Source: Aquirufa aurantiipilula (lineage in GTDB: Bacteria; Bacteroidota; Bacteroidia; Cytophagales; Spirosomataceae). From it: DNA of 64,000 bases. The notes under the pieces were generated by a model. It ran no database searches, was not told the DNA's origin, and was given only the letters and a program-made list of their open reading frames with translations. The position numbers and the translations under genes are program-made. How positions within the stretch are numbered: the stretch's first letter is position 1; the number at the start of each line of letters is the position of its first letter. This document shows positions 18,032 through 26,755 of the stretch, piece by piece. The DNA is taken from positions 62,001 to 126,000 of the forward strand of contig NZ_JAANOG010000008.1 in the NCBI RefSeq assembly GCF_019923745.1. The letters run 5' to 3'.

Positions 18032-19177
18032 TTAAATTTTAACCCACGCTTGCTTGCGGGTACTTTCAAGAATTTTTTCACAAATTAACAATTCACGGTA
18101 TCCGTCAGCAAAGGTTGGATAGCTTGGCTTTTCCGGTTGTTTTCCTTGCTCAATAGCCGCATATACTTCCTTAAATAATTGCTTTGAAGTATCAGGGAAT
18201 CCTTCATTATGTCCTCCAGGGAAAGTCATGATGGCTGATGCTTCTGGGTATGCCAAAGATGGATCACGCATCAAAACTTGGTTCGCTTGATCTCTATTAC
18301 CTAACCAAACTTCATTAGGAGATTCAGAATTCCAAGCAAAGGTTTTCTTAGACCCTGAAATCTCTAATTTCAATTGGTTTTTACGTCCAGCCGAAACTTG
18401 AGAAACAGTAATTGACCCACGGTTACCATTATCAAAGCGCAATAACACGTTGGCATGATCTTCCGTTGTTATATTCACATCTGCATAATCCTCTGGTTGA
18501 AGCATTTTACCCGAATAAGTTTCAATTGCTTTTAATGGTTTCTTACGTGTAGGGTGTACCGTATTGAAATCGGCCATAACTTCCACTGTTTTCAATCCAG
18601 TGATGTATTCAATGATATCCATTAAGTGTGATCCAATATCTGCGATAGCACGAGAATCACCTGATTTATCTGGTTCTAAACGCCAGTTATAATCTGTTTC
18701 GTAAAACAACCAATCTTGTAAATAGGAACCAATGATAGAATAAACTTCTCCTAAATCACCTTTTTCACGCATGGTTTTCATTTGACGTACCAATGGATAG
18801 TAACGTAAATTGAAGTGTACCGCATTCACCTTACCTGATTTGGCGGCTAAATCTACTAATTCTTCTGCTTCATGCAAATCTTTGGCCAATGGTTTTTCAC
18901 AAACCACATGTTTTCCAGCTAGTAATGCAGCTTTCGATTGAGAATAATGTAAGAAGTTTGGAGTACAAATATGTACGCATTCGATGTCATCTTGTTTCAT
19001 TAATTCATCAAATGTATACCAACGAGGAATCCCTAATTGTTTGGCCTTAGCTTCTGCTAATTCAATGGTAACTTCACAAAGTGCAGCTACCTCCACATTC
19101 GGTAATCGTCTTAATGCCTCAATATGAGCAGGTCCAATGAAGCCTGTTCCTACGATTCCAACTTTAATTTTTGTCAT
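18032..19177 (-). CDS. Gfo/Idh/MocA-family oxidoreductase (second of pair)
   Basis: The protein has 381 residues. The N-terminal Rossmann fold begins KVGIVGTGFIGPAHIEAL, and the family EKP motif is in HVVCEKPLAKDLHEAEEL, whose lysine takes part in hydride transfer. The C-terminal alpha/beta domain contains DIGSHLMDIIEYITG, with the catalytic Asp and His. It oxidises or reduces a sugar or inositol-like substrate with NAD(P). It is 11 bases downstream of a paralogue and five bases upstream of the isomerase. Confidence 0.9.
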   Translation of the reverse strand: MTKIKVGIVGTGFIGPAHIEALRRLPNVEVAALCEVTIELAEAKAKQLGIPRWYTFDELMKQDDIECVHICTPNFLHYSQSKAALLAGKHVVCEKPLAKDLHEAEELVDLAAKSGKVNAVHFNLRYYPLVRQMKTMREKGDLGEVYSIIGSYLQDWLFYETDYNWRLEPDKSGDSRAIADIGSHLMDIIEYITGLKTVEVMADFNTVHPTRKKPLKAIETYSGKMLQPEDYADVNITTEDHANVLLRFDNGNRGSITVSQVSAGRKNQLKLEISGSKKTFAWNSESPNEVWLGNRDQANQVLMRDPSLAYPEASAIMTFPGGHNEGFPDTSKQLFKEVYAAIEQGKQPEKPSYPTFADGYRELLICEKILESTRKQAWVKI

Positions 19178-19188
19178 GTTATTCTATA

Positions 19189-20385
19189 TTAAATTTCAAA
19201 TTTGGTCCACTTGTTTGTATTGTCTCTGGATGACCTAACCACATTTTCAATAAATGCCATCCCTTTAATTCCTTCATCGATTCCTGGGAAATCAAACATA
19301 GGATCTTGCTCTTTACCTTCCCAGCGTGCACGAAGCGCAAAAGCGAAATTGCGGTAAATATTCGCAAAAGTTTCTACGTAACCTTCTGGATGTCCTGCCG
19401 GTTGGCGTGTATGAGCTTGTGCTTGAGCAGATAAACTGCCTACATTGGTACGTATGGTTCTACTTCCTCCATCTCTCGACTTAATAATCAAGGTATTGGG
19501 ATCCATTTGATGCCATACGATTCCAGCCTTTGAACCGTAAACTCGTATGTTCAAGTCGTTTTCTTCTCCATTACAAATTTGACTGCAATGTAAAACGCCC
19601 CTCGCTCCATTATTGTAATGGATTAAAATATTCCCATCATCATCCAATTGACGACCATCCACAAAAATGGTTAAATCGGCGCATAATTCTTCTATATGCA
19701 ATCCCGTGATATATTCAGCTAAGTTTTCAGCATGGGTTCCAATGTCTCCAATAGCACCTGCCGCTCCACAACGTGCTGGATCGGTTCTCCAAGCAGCTTG
19801 TTTTTGACCAGTGGCTTCTACCAAGTCGATTAACCAACCTTGAGGATATTCCACAATCACCTTACGGATTTCTCCTAATTCTCCCGAGTCAACTAAATGC
19901 TTGGCTTCCTTAATCATGGGATATCCCGTATAATTATGGGTTAAGGCAAAAATGAGTCCGGAAGCATCGATGACTTTCTTAAGTTCCTTTGCCTCAGCTA
20001 GGTTTAAAGTAGCAGGCTTATCACAAACTACATGGAATCCATTTTCTAAAGCCATTTTGGCAGCAGGAAAATGTAGGTGATTCGGTGTAACGATGGAAAC
20101 AAAATCCATGCGATCACCTTCTGGTAATGCTTTTTCTTTTAAGATCATTTCTTCATATGATCCATAAACTCGACTTGGATCCAAGTATAAGGCAGCGCCC
20201 GTAGCCTTGGATTTTTCTGCACTAGAACTGAATGCTCCGCATACTAATTCTATCTCTCCGTCTAATTGTGAACCACGACGGTGCACAGCCCCGATAAATG
20301 CTTCTAAGCTACCACCAATCATCCCCATTCGGATTTTTCTGCCTTGACGGTTTTTAGCCTGTGTGGAAGATCCTCCCTGAATCAT
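19189..20385 (-). CDS. Gfo/Idh/MocA-family oxidoreductase (first of pair)
   Basis: The 398-residue protein has the Rossmann start RKIRMGMIGGSLEAFIGAVH, the DKP variant of the EKP motif (FHVVCDKPATLNLAEAKEL) and the second-domain signature GAIGDIGTHAENLAEYITG. Unlike its neighbour, the glycine loop reads GMIGGS followed by an insertion around residues 27-55 typical of the larger Gfo/Idh subclass. It heads the operon and is divergent from the MFS carrier, so uptake and oxidation of one sugar by this locus is a reasonable inference. Confidence 0.9.
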   Translation of the reverse strand: MIQGGSSTQAKNRQGRKIRMGMIGGSLEAFIGAVHRRGSQLDGEIELVCGAFSSSAEKSKATGAALYLDPSRVYGSYEEMILKEKALPEGDRMDFVSIVTPNHLHFPAAKMALENGFHVVCDKPATLNLAEAKELKKVIDASGLIFALTHNYTGYPMIKEAKHLVDSGELGEIRKVIVEYPQGWLIDLVEATGQKQAAWRTDPARCGAAGAIGDIGTHAENLAEYITGLHIEELCADLTIFVDGRQLDDDGNILIHYNNGARGVLHCSQICNGEENDLNIRVYGSKAGIVWHQMDPNTLIIKSRDGGSRTIRTNVGSLSAQAQAHTRQPAGHPEGYVETFANIYRNFAFALRARWEGKEQDPMFDFPGIDEGIKGMAFIENVVRSSRDNTNKWTKFEI

Positions 20386-20598
20386 ATCTATATTGATTTA
20401 GATTTTTTTAAAAAATTGACTCTAAATATACTAATTTGAGCCAAAAGCGCTGTAGAATTAATGAAATATTAAAAATATTTTCAATTTAATAGGAAACTTT
20501 GAAAATCTTTTCGTTTTTTTGACATGATTTTTCTAATGTTAATTTTTAATTTTTCAAGAAAAAACGTTGTTTCACCCTTTAACTAAATCTAAACAACT

Positions 20599-21810
20599 AT
20601 GAGTCAAACCATTAATGCAAATCGTCTGTTTTATGCTAGCTGTTTTGCGCTTATCACGACGGCCTTCTCTTTTAGCATTAGAGCAGGTATTCTAACACAG
20701 TTAGGAGCAGAATTAAGCTTAGATACGGTCCAATTAGGCCATATCAACCAAATGTGGTTCTTAGGTTTCCCGATATCCATGATTCTTGGTGGGGTTTTCT
20801 ATTCAGCCATTGGACCAAAATTGATCATGCAAATTGCTTTGATCGCACACGCAATTGGTATATTATTAACCATTTATGCGGTTGACTACAATACTTTGTT
20901 AATCTCCACTCTTTTGATTGGTTTAGGTAATGGTTGTACTGAAGCAGCTTGTAATCCTATGATCGCCGATTCTTATTCAGGATTGGATTTCAACAGCAAA
21001 TTGAATCGTTTTCACATGTGGTTCCCAGGTGGTATCGTGATTGGTTCATTGATCTCTAAATTTATGACTGATGCGTCTATGCCTTGGCAAGCGCAAATCT
21101 GGGTTATTTTGATCCCTACGGCTATTTATGCGGTATTGTTCTACGGTCAAGCTTTCCCTAAACCTCGTGCAGGCGCTGAAAACGCATTGGATAGCTTCAA
21201 AGCTATGTTAAATCCATTGTATTTATTCATGGCAGCATGTATGGCTTTAACGGCTATTTCTGAATTTGGTCCTCAGCAATGGGTTGGTCCAATTTTAGCA
21301 AAAGCAGGTGCTAGCCCAATGTTGATCCTTGCTCTTGTAACAGGCTTAATGGCGGTTGGTCGTTATTTCGCTGGACCAATCATCCATAAATTAAACACAG
21401 TTGGTGTACTTTTAGGTTCTGCTATCTTTGGAGTAATTGGTTTATACATGATGTCTACAATGGACGGTTCTATGTTATACGTAGCAGCTGTTTTCTTCGC
21501 ATTAGGTATTTGCTACTTCTGGCCAAACATGTTAGGTTACGTTAGTGAGACTATGCCTCAAACTGGTGCTTTAGGATTATCTATTCTTGGTGGTATCGGT
21601 ATGTTCTCTTCTTCTATGTTCCAACCAATCATTGGAGCTTGGATTCAAGAAAATAAAGTGGCTGCAGAAGCTACAGGTTTAGCAGGTGACGCAGCTGATT
21701 TAGCTGCTGGTCAAGCTACCCTTTCTAATATGTTGATTTTCCCAGCTATCTTAATCGTAGCATTTATCGGATTATACTTCTTTGGAAAGAAAGTAAACCA
21801 TTCTGCTTAA
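20599..21810 (+). CDS. MFS transporter, probable sugar or nucleoside permease
   Basis: The protein has 403 residues with about twelve hydrophobic segments. There is a characteristic acidic-glycine stretch in TM4 (IGLGNGCTEAACNPMIADSY) and a C-terminal GIGMFSSSMFQPIIGAWIQE. The family is clear but the substrate is not. It lies opposite the Gfo/Idh-isomerase operon across a 213-base AT-rich intergenic region, which fits a carrier feeding that pathway. Codon choice is unusually uniform (GGT, CCA, TTA, GCT), suggesting high expression. It ends in a strong terminator. Confidence 0.85.
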   Translation: MSQTINANRLFYASCFALITTAFSFSIRAGILTQLGAELSLDTVQLGHINQMWFLGFPISMILGGVFYSAIGPKLIMQIALIAHAIGILLTIYAVDYNTLLISTLLIGLGNGCTEAACNPMIADSYSGLDFNSKLNRFHMWFPGGIVIGSLISKFMTDASMPWQAQIWVILIPTAIYAVLFYGQAFPKPRAGAENALDSFKAMLNPLYLFMAACMALTAISEFGPQQWVGPILAKAGASPMLILALVTGLMAVGRYFAGPIIHKLNTVGVLLGSAIFGVIGLYMMSTMDGSMLYVAAVFFALGICYFWPNMLGYVSETMPQTGALGLSILGGIGMFSSSMFQPIIGAWIQENKVAAEATGLAGDAADLAAGQATLSNMLIFPAILIVAFIGLYFFGKKVNHSA

Positions 21811-21831
21811 ACCAGATATTTGAATTAAATT

Positions 21832-21857
21832 AGGGGGCTTTTAGGCCCCCTTTTTTT
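21832..21857 (+). terminator. Rho-independent terminator directly abutting the next start codon
   Basis: AGGGGGC (21832-21838) pairs with GCCCCCT (21845-21851), followed by a seven-T run (21851-21857). The next base begins the ATG of the cyclophilin-like lipoprotein gene. Confidence 0.9.
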
Positions 21858-22433
21858 ATGCGTATACTTATTTTATTTTTTGTCTTTTGCCTGTTTTCTT
21901 GTCAATCCAACTGGAATTTAGATCCCGTACATGTGAAAGAATCCTTACAAAAAGGATCCGATCAATGGACTGAAAACAAAGTGCAAGTAAGTACTCGTTT
22001 AGGGGATTTTGAAATGGAATTGGATCCTCGTACCCCTTTGCATCGCTTGAATTTTATCCGTTTAGTGAAAATGGGTTATTTTGAAGACCGATATTTCTAT
22101 CGAATTGTATATGAAACAGGAATTCAAGGAGGAGGGGAATACCTAGATCGTTTGAATTATTTGGTTCCTGCCGAATATATCGACGAATTAAAGCCTGTTA
22201 GAGGTAGTCTTGCCATGGCCCGTTATGATGAAGGAAATCCCGAACAAGCCTCTTCTCCCAGCGAATTTTTTATTGTCACCGATACCGAACAAGCAGCTCG
22301 ATTTTACAAGAAATACGTGGTGTTTGGAAAAGTGACCCAAGGTATGGCAGTCGTAGATTCTATCTTTAAAGCCAAATCTTATGACGAAAAACCTGTCATT
22401 CCAGTAAAATTTGATATTAAGGTTTTGCCTTAG
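21858..22433 (+). CDS. Lipoprotein cyclophilin-type peptidyl-prolyl cis-trans isomerase
   Basis: The 191-residue protein has a lipoprotein signal (MRILILFFVFCLFSC, acylated Cys15). The cyclophilin features are VSTRLGDFEMELDPRTPLH, RYFYRIVYETGIQGGG with the catalytic Arg, GSLAMARYDEGNPEQASS, and FGKVTQGMAVVDSI near the end. It probably folds proteins in the periplasm. The ATG coincides with the end of the preceding terminator's T tract, so there is no room for a leader from an upstream promoter. Its 3' end overlaps the convergent symporter gene by 17 bases. Confidence 0.85.
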   Translation: MRILILFFVFCLFSCQSNWNLDPVHVKESLQKGSDQWTENKVQVSTRLGDFEMELDPRTPLHRLNFIRLVKMGYFEDRYFYRIVYETGIQGGGEYLDRLNYLVPAEYIDELKPVRGSLAMARYDEGNPEQASSPSEFFIVTDTEQAARFYKKYVVFGKVTQGMAVVDSIFKAKSYDEKPVIPVKFDIKVLP

Positions 22434-24108
22434 TTAATTGACCGATGCTTTGGAATATAAAAGCCAGAACTACGACCATGACACATCCGAGTACATTCAG
22501 CCACAAGAAAGCCATTAGGTCTATTTTCCAAGCATAAATCACAAATACTTCTGCGATAATTGCCGCCCAAAATACATGAGAGCCTTGAGTCTTTGGTAAG
22601 TAAAAAGCACATAGAAATACTCCCAAAATAGTGCCATAAAACCAGGATCCTAAGATATTGACTACTTCAATCAAGCTGCCCATATTGACAGAAAACTGAG
22701 CGACAACCAAACAGAAAATTCCCCAAGCTAAGGTTACTAATTTGGACGACCACCAATAATGCTCATTACTTGCATGCTGGTTGATGAATCTTTGATATAT
22801 ATCTACCATAACGGTGGACGTCAAAGATCCAAATGCGGATGCCATAGAGCCCATGGAAGCTAATAATATCATGGCAATTAGAAATCCTACTAAACCAATG
22901 GGTAAATGATCCACGATAAAGCGGAGGAAGATGTAATTGGTATCTTGACTTTCAGCTTTGCTACCTTGTGATTTCAATAATTCAACAGCTTTTTCTTTGA
23001 CTTTAGCTTGTTGATCATGCAAATCCATAATCTGTGATTTCAAAACTGGAATCTTCGTTGTTTCTTCTTTCGAAATAGCTTGAATTAATGCAGTTTCGGT
23101 CTGTTTTTTCTGAATGAAAATTTGTTTGTTTTCTTGATCAATCGCCTCATGCCCTTTGGCTGCACTCCAACTAAGCTCTGTCGTTTTGTTGAAAAATAAG
23201 GGAGCCTGATTGAATTGGTAAAAGACAAAAACTAATATACCGACCAATAAGATGAAAAATTGCATGGGAATTTTCAAGAAACCATTCAATAGCAAACCTT
23301 TCTTACTTTCATTGGCTGTATGTCCTGTTAAATAACGACCCACTTGGCTTTGATCCGTACCAAAATAGGAAAGCTGTAAAAAGAATCCACCAATGATACC
23401 TGACCAAATCGTATAGCGGTTATTGATGTCAAATTTCCAATCTATTAAATTGATTTTCCCCATTTTCCCAGCTAGTTGCAAGGACTCTTTCATGCCTATT
23501 TCTTGAGGTAAGGCTTGAATGATGTAAATGGCAGCAATGACCATGCCGGCTAAAACTACACCCATTTGCAATAATTGAGTGTATGAAATGGTTTTGGAAC
23601 CTCCGAATATACAATAGAAAGTTACAACAGCTGCAGTGATGCAATTGGTCCAAGTTAAATCCCACCCTAATAAAGTAGATAAGATAATGGATGGAGCGGC
23701 AATGGTGACTCCGGTTGATAAGGCCCGAGGGATTAAGAATAAAAAACTAGTTAATATTCGTGTTTTTGAATCAAATCGTTCTTCGAGGAACTGATAAGCG
23801 GTAAAAATTTTTAATTGATAATACTGGGGAATGAAGGTGACTGAAAGCACAATCATGGCAATAGGTAAACCCAAATAAAATTGAACAAAACGCATGCCAT
23901 CGGTATAGGCCTGTCCTGGTACAGATAAAAAGGTTATAGCAGATGCCTGAGTGGCCATCACCGATAATAAAATGTGATACCAAGGGAGCTCACGATCGGC
24001 CAATAAAAAGCCTTTCAGCGAGTGTTTAGCTTCACGGCCTTTCCAACTTCCATAAAGCACAATTCCGCCAATGGTTAATAGTAAAACTATCCAGTCTAAT
24101 TGATGCAT
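22417..24108 (-). CDS. Sodium:solute symporter (SSS/SLC5 family) with a long hydrophilic insert
   Basis: The protein has 563 residues. SSS features are DWIVLLLTIGGIVLYGSW, FLLADRELPWYHILLSVMATQASAITFLSVPGQAY (split by the Na+ site), LQLSYFGTDQSQVGRYLTG and FYGTILGVFLCAFYLPKT. Between two membrane segments, residues about 301-391 form a charged Gln/Lys/Glu-rich helical insert not found in standard members. A 38-residue membrane peptide gene ends two bases upstream, suggesting translational coupling. The substrate (sugar, sialic acid or similar) cannot be read. Confidence 0.9.
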   Translation of the reverse strand: MHQLDWIVLLLTIGGIVLYGSWKGREAKHSLKGFLLADRELPWYHILLSVMATQASAITFLSVPGQAYTDGMRFVQFYLGLPIAMIVLSVTFIPQYYQLKIFTAYQFLEERFDSKTRILTSFLFLIPRALSTGVTIAAPSIILSTLLGWDLTWTNCITAAVVTFYCIFGGSKTISYTQLLQMGVVLAGMVIAAIYIIQALPQEIGMKESLQLAGKMGKINLIDWKFDINNRYTIWSGIIGGFFLQLSYFGTDQSQVGRYLTGHTANESKKGLLLNGFLKIPMQFFILLVGILVFVFYQFNQAPLFFNKTTELSWSAAKGHEAIDQENKQIFIQKKQTETALIQAISKEETTKIPVLKSQIMDLHDQQAKVKEKAVELLKSQGSKAESQDTNYIFLRFIVDHLPIGLVGFLIAMILLASMGSMASAFGSLTSTVMVDIYQRFINQHASNEHYWWSSKLVTLAWGIFCLVVAQFSVNMGSLIEVVNILGSWFYGTILGVFLCAFYLPKTQGSHVFWAAIIAEVFVIYAWKIDLMAFLWLNVLGCVMVVVLAFIFQSIGQLTKAKP

Positions 24109-24110
24109 GA

Positions 24111-24227
24111 TTATTGGAATATGGCGCTAAAAATCACAAAAAATAGAATAATGAATACCACGAATAGGCCAAGGGATAAATACCAAACTTTCCAATTGGT
24201 ATGGTGTTGCGGTGTTTCTTGTTTCAT
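24111..24227 (-). CDS. 38-residue single-span membrane peptide, first gene of the symporter operon
   Basis: Reading from ATG 24227 gives MKQETPQHHTNWKVWYLSLG followed by a hydrophobic stretch (residues 17-37) and TAA at 24113-24111. The stop is two bases before the symporter ATG. The layout (short polar N-terminus, aromatic belt WKVWY, one transmembrane helix) fits an accessory subunit of a transporter. It is too short for routine gene calling. I know no named family for it; the evidence is position, composition and clean spacing. Confidence 0.7.
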   Translation of the reverse strand: MKQETPQHHTNWKVWYLSLGLFVVFIILFFVIFSAIFQ

Positions 24228-24364
24228 GGTTGATTTGAATTTCTAAAAATAGCTTAGAAAAGCTTACAATTATCGCATTTAATCTTAAAAGCTGTTAAAA
24301 TTTGCGATTTCTTTTTTAAAAATTGAGACGAAAATCAAGTGCCAAATATAAATTTTCCAAGTGT

Positions 24365-24396
24365 TTTGGAATACTTAATTTTGCTAATTACCTTTG
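24365..24396 (+). promoter_or_regulatory. Complete Bacteroidota promoter of tRNA-Leu
   Basis: A -33 TTTG (24365-24368), 20 bases, and a -7 TACCTTTG (24389-24396) lie 15 bases before the mature tRNA. This is the clearest housekeeping-type promoter in the window. Confidence 0.85.
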
Positions 24397-24411
24397 CACC
24401 TCCAAATGCAA

Positions 24412-24496
24412 GCGGGCGTGGTGGAATTGGTAGACATACCAGACTTAGGATCTGGCGCCGCGAGGCATGGGGGTTCGAGTCCCTCCGCCCGTACCA
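24412..24496 (+). tRNA. tRNA-Leu, anticodon TAG
   Basis: A class II tRNA of 85 bases including encoded CCA. The acceptor stem GCGGGCG pairs with CGCCCGT, the anticodon stem CCAGA/TCTGG holds the loop CTTAGGA with anticodon TAG at 24446-24448, a long variable arm follows (GCGCCGCGAGGC region), and the T arm contains GGTTCGAGTCC. It would decode CTA and, by wobble, other CTN leucine codons. It has its own promoter and terminator. Confidence 0.96.
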
Positions 24497-24502
24497 TCGG
24501 CA

Positions 24503-24538
24503 AGCCCTCAAGACCAAAAGGTATTGGGGGCTTTTTTT
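24503..24538 (+). terminator. Terminator after tRNA-Leu
   Basis: AGCCCTCAA (24503-24511) pairs with TTGGGGGCT (24524-24532) with one G-T wobble, followed by seven T. It starts six bases after the CCA end. Confidence 0.85.
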
Positions 24539-24563
24539 AATTAAAAAATTTAAATACTTCCAT

Positions 24564-25904
24564 ATGAATATTTCGCTCAACCATTCAAATGATTTAGAAG
24601 GTCGTTTGTCTGTTGTCGTTTCAGCTGCTGATTACCAAGAAAAGGTAGAAACTAAATTAAAAGATTACCGTAAAAAGGCGAGCATTAAAGGTTTTCGCCC
24701 AGGTATGGTACCTATGCCTTTGATCAAGAAATTGGCAGGACAATCCATTTTAGTGGAAGAAATCAATCATTTATTGGGTCATGCAGTAAGTGATTATATC
24801 AAAGAAAATAAATTAAACCTTGTTGGTGAGCCAATGCCTGCAGTAGAAGAGGCAGATGCTATCGACTGGGAAAAAGATACGGAGTTTACTTTTCATTATG
24901 ACTTAGGTTTCCACGGTGAATTTTCAGTTGATTTAGATAAAATCAAGTCGGTGAATTCTTACGAAATCAAAGCGGATAAGAAGGAAATTGAAGAAACGAT
25001 TGAGAACTTAAAAAAGCAATTTGGTGAGCAAACTCATCCTGAGTCAGTTGAAGATCGTGATTTGGTTTTCGGAACTTTCACTCAAGGTGACTGGGTAGAG
25101 AAATCAGCAATTCCATTGCATTCTATCAATGATAAGTCAAAAAAGATTTTCATTGGAGCTAAAGTAGGAGATACCTTGAAGTTTGCTATTGATAAAGTAT
25201 TCAACGATGCTAAATCATTGGCATTAGCTACAGGAAAGAAGGAAGAGGAAGTTGCTGATTTGACAGGAGAGGTTTCTTATGTAGTGGAAGATATCACGCG
25301 TTCCGTTCCAGCAAGTTTGGATCAAGCCTTTTTTGATAAAGTGTTAGGAGCTGGAAAAGCTTCAGATGAAGCATCTTTCCGTGAGCAATTGATTGAGATT
25401 GTTCAAGATAACTACAAACGTGAAGCCAATTACTTGTTGCGTATCGATGCTGAGAAGGCATTGTTAGATCAAGTAAAAATTGATTTACCTGAAGCATTCT
25501 TACGCAATTGGTTAGTACGTATCAATGAAGGTAAATTTACACCTGAGCAAATTGATCAAGATTTCGATAATGTGAAAAAGGATATCCGTTGGAACCTAAT
25601 CAAAAACGAAATCGCTGAAAAATTTGAAGTGAAAGTAGAATATGCTGAGGTGGTAGAAAAAGCCAAAGACATGGTGCGTCAACAGTTTGGCGGTTATTTG
25701 TCAGCTGACCAACCAGGTATTGAAGAAATGATTGAGAAAATAGCCATGGGTTATTTGAGCGATAAATCGAAGTCAGACAATTTTATGAATTTATACAATC
25801 AAGCTTTTGCAGATAAAGTATCTTCTGTCATCGTTGAGAAAATACCACACAAGGTTTCTAAAATCGATGTGGATAAATTCAAAGAAATCGTTGCAGCTTT
25901 ATAG
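24564..25904 (+). CDS. tig: Trigger factor
   Basis: The 446-residue ribosome-associated chaperone has the N-terminal ribosome-binding domain (VVSAADYQEKVETKLKDYRK, then IKGFRPGMVPMPLIKKLAG, in which the GFRxGxVP-like loop docks on protein L23), a weakly conserved PPIase-like middle and a helical C-terminal chaperone domain. The ATG at 24564 starts the conserved MNISLNHSND. The longer open frame upstream merely reads through the tRNA. It is followed by a terminator and then clpP and clpX, the classical tig-clpP-clpX order. Confidence 0.93.
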   Translation: MNISLNHSNDLEGRLSVVVSAADYQEKVETKLKDYRKKASIKGFRPGMVPMPLIKKLAGQSILVEEINHLLGHAVSDYIKENKLNLVGEPMPAVEEADAIDWEKDTEFTFHYDLGFHGEFSVDLDKIKSVNSYEIKADKKEIEETIENLKKQFGEQTHPESVEDRDLVFGTFTQGDWVEKSAIPLHSINDKSKKIFIGAKVGDTLKFAIDKVFNDAKSLALATGKKEEEVADLTGEVSYVVEDITRSVPASLDQAFFDKVLGAGKASDEASFREQLIEIVQDNYKREANYLLRIDAEKALLDQVKIDLPEAFLRNWLVRINEGKFTPEQIDQDFDNVKKDIRWNLIKNEIAEKFEVKVEYAEVVEKAKDMVRQQFGGYLSADQPGIEEMIEKIAMGYLSDKSKSDNFMNLYNQAFADKVSSVIVEKIPHKVSKIDVDKFKEIVAAL

Positions 25905-25927
25905 TACAGGATATTTGTTGGAATTTT

Positions 25928-25953
25928 CAAAACCCCGTTTTTACGGGGTTTTG
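25928..25953 (+). terminator. Terminator after tig
   Basis: CAAAACCCCGT pairs with ACGGGGTTTTG around a four-T loop. The hairpin sits 24 bases after the stop. Confidence 0.85.
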
Positions 25954-26019
25954 TGTGAACTAAGCATTTCAAAATTTGGTTTACCAGCTAATTGCTCGCA
26001 ATTAATCCGACATTTATTT

Positions 26020-26027
26020 TAAATTTG
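26020..26027 (+). promoter_or_regulatory. -7 promoter box of clpP
   Basis: TAAATTTG matches TAnnTTTG and lies 18 bases before the clpP ATG. The nearest -33-like TTG (25992-25994) is 25 bases upstream, slightly far. Confidence 0.5.
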
Positions 26028-26045
26028 AATCTTAAACTAAAAATT

Positions 26046-26753
26046 ATGTATCCCAAGGAATTATCAGGAGACGAGTTTCGCAAATATGCGGTACACCATA
26101 AAGGCTTAAACGGTTTAGCAGTAGATCAATACATGAATCAAATGGGCAGCCAAGTCAATCATCGTATTGACGACATGACCCAATACATCATTGAAGAGCG
26201 TCCAATGCGTTTCGCACAGATAGATGTGTTTTCTCGTTTGATTATGGATCGTATTATTTTCATGGGTGTGCCTGTGGATGATTATATGGCCAACATCATT
26301 GTGGCTCAGTTATTATTTATGGAATCTACCGATGCTAAAAAGGACATTGTGATGTACATCAATAGTCCGGGAGGTTCTGTATATGCTGGTTTGGGTATTT
26401 ATGATACGATGAATTACATCCGTCCTGAAGTAGCTACCGTTTGTACTTCTTTAGCAGCCTCTATGGGAGCTGTATTATTAGCTGGTGGAGCGGCGGGAAA
26501 ACGTTCTGCATTAGAGCATGCTCGCGTGATGATTCACCAACCTTCTGGTGGAGCACAAGGTCAAAGTCGTGATATTGAAATCACTGCTCGTGAAATCGTT
26601 AAAATTCGCCAAGAATTATACGATATTTTGGCCAAGCATTCAGGTAAAACTTTTGAAGAAATTGAGCGTGATTCCGATCGTGATTATTGGATGAAAGCAG
26701 CTGAAGCAAAAGAGTATGGTTTGATTGATGAAATTTTAACGCGCAACGTGTAA
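26046..26753 (+). CDS. clpP: ATP-dependent Clp protease proteolytic subunit
   Basis: The 235-residue serine peptidase forms the chamber of ClpXP. The catalytic serine is in [16 protein letters not shown], the histidine in [15 protein letters not shown] and the aspartate in [33 protein letters not shown] is also diagnostic. The N-terminus is about 40 residues longer than in E. coli before RIIFMGVPV. clpX starts two bases after the stop, so both are one operon. Confidence 0.96.
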   Translation: MYPKELSGDEFRKYAVHHKGLNGLAVDQYMNQMGSQVNHRIDDMTQYIIEERPMRFAQIDVFSRLIMDRIIFMGVPVDDYMANIIVAQLLFMESTDAKKDIVMYINSPGGSVYAGLGIYDTMNYIRPEVATVCTSLAASMGAVLLAGGAAGKRSALEHARVMIHQPSGGAQGQSRDIEITAREIVKIRQELYDILAKHSGKTFEEIERDSDRDYWMKAAEAKEYGLIDEILTRNV

Positions 26754-26755
26754 GG

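Noticed and set aside
20386-20598. Operator or riboswitch in the 213-base gap between the dehydrogenase operon and the MFS gene
   Set aside because: It is AT-rich with short imperfect inverted repeats only; I found no consensus promoter box or structured element I could defend.
24339-24563. Upstream extension of the trigger factor reading frame
   Set aside because: It reads straight through tRNA-Leu and its terminator; the conserved trigger factor N-terminus starts at 24564.
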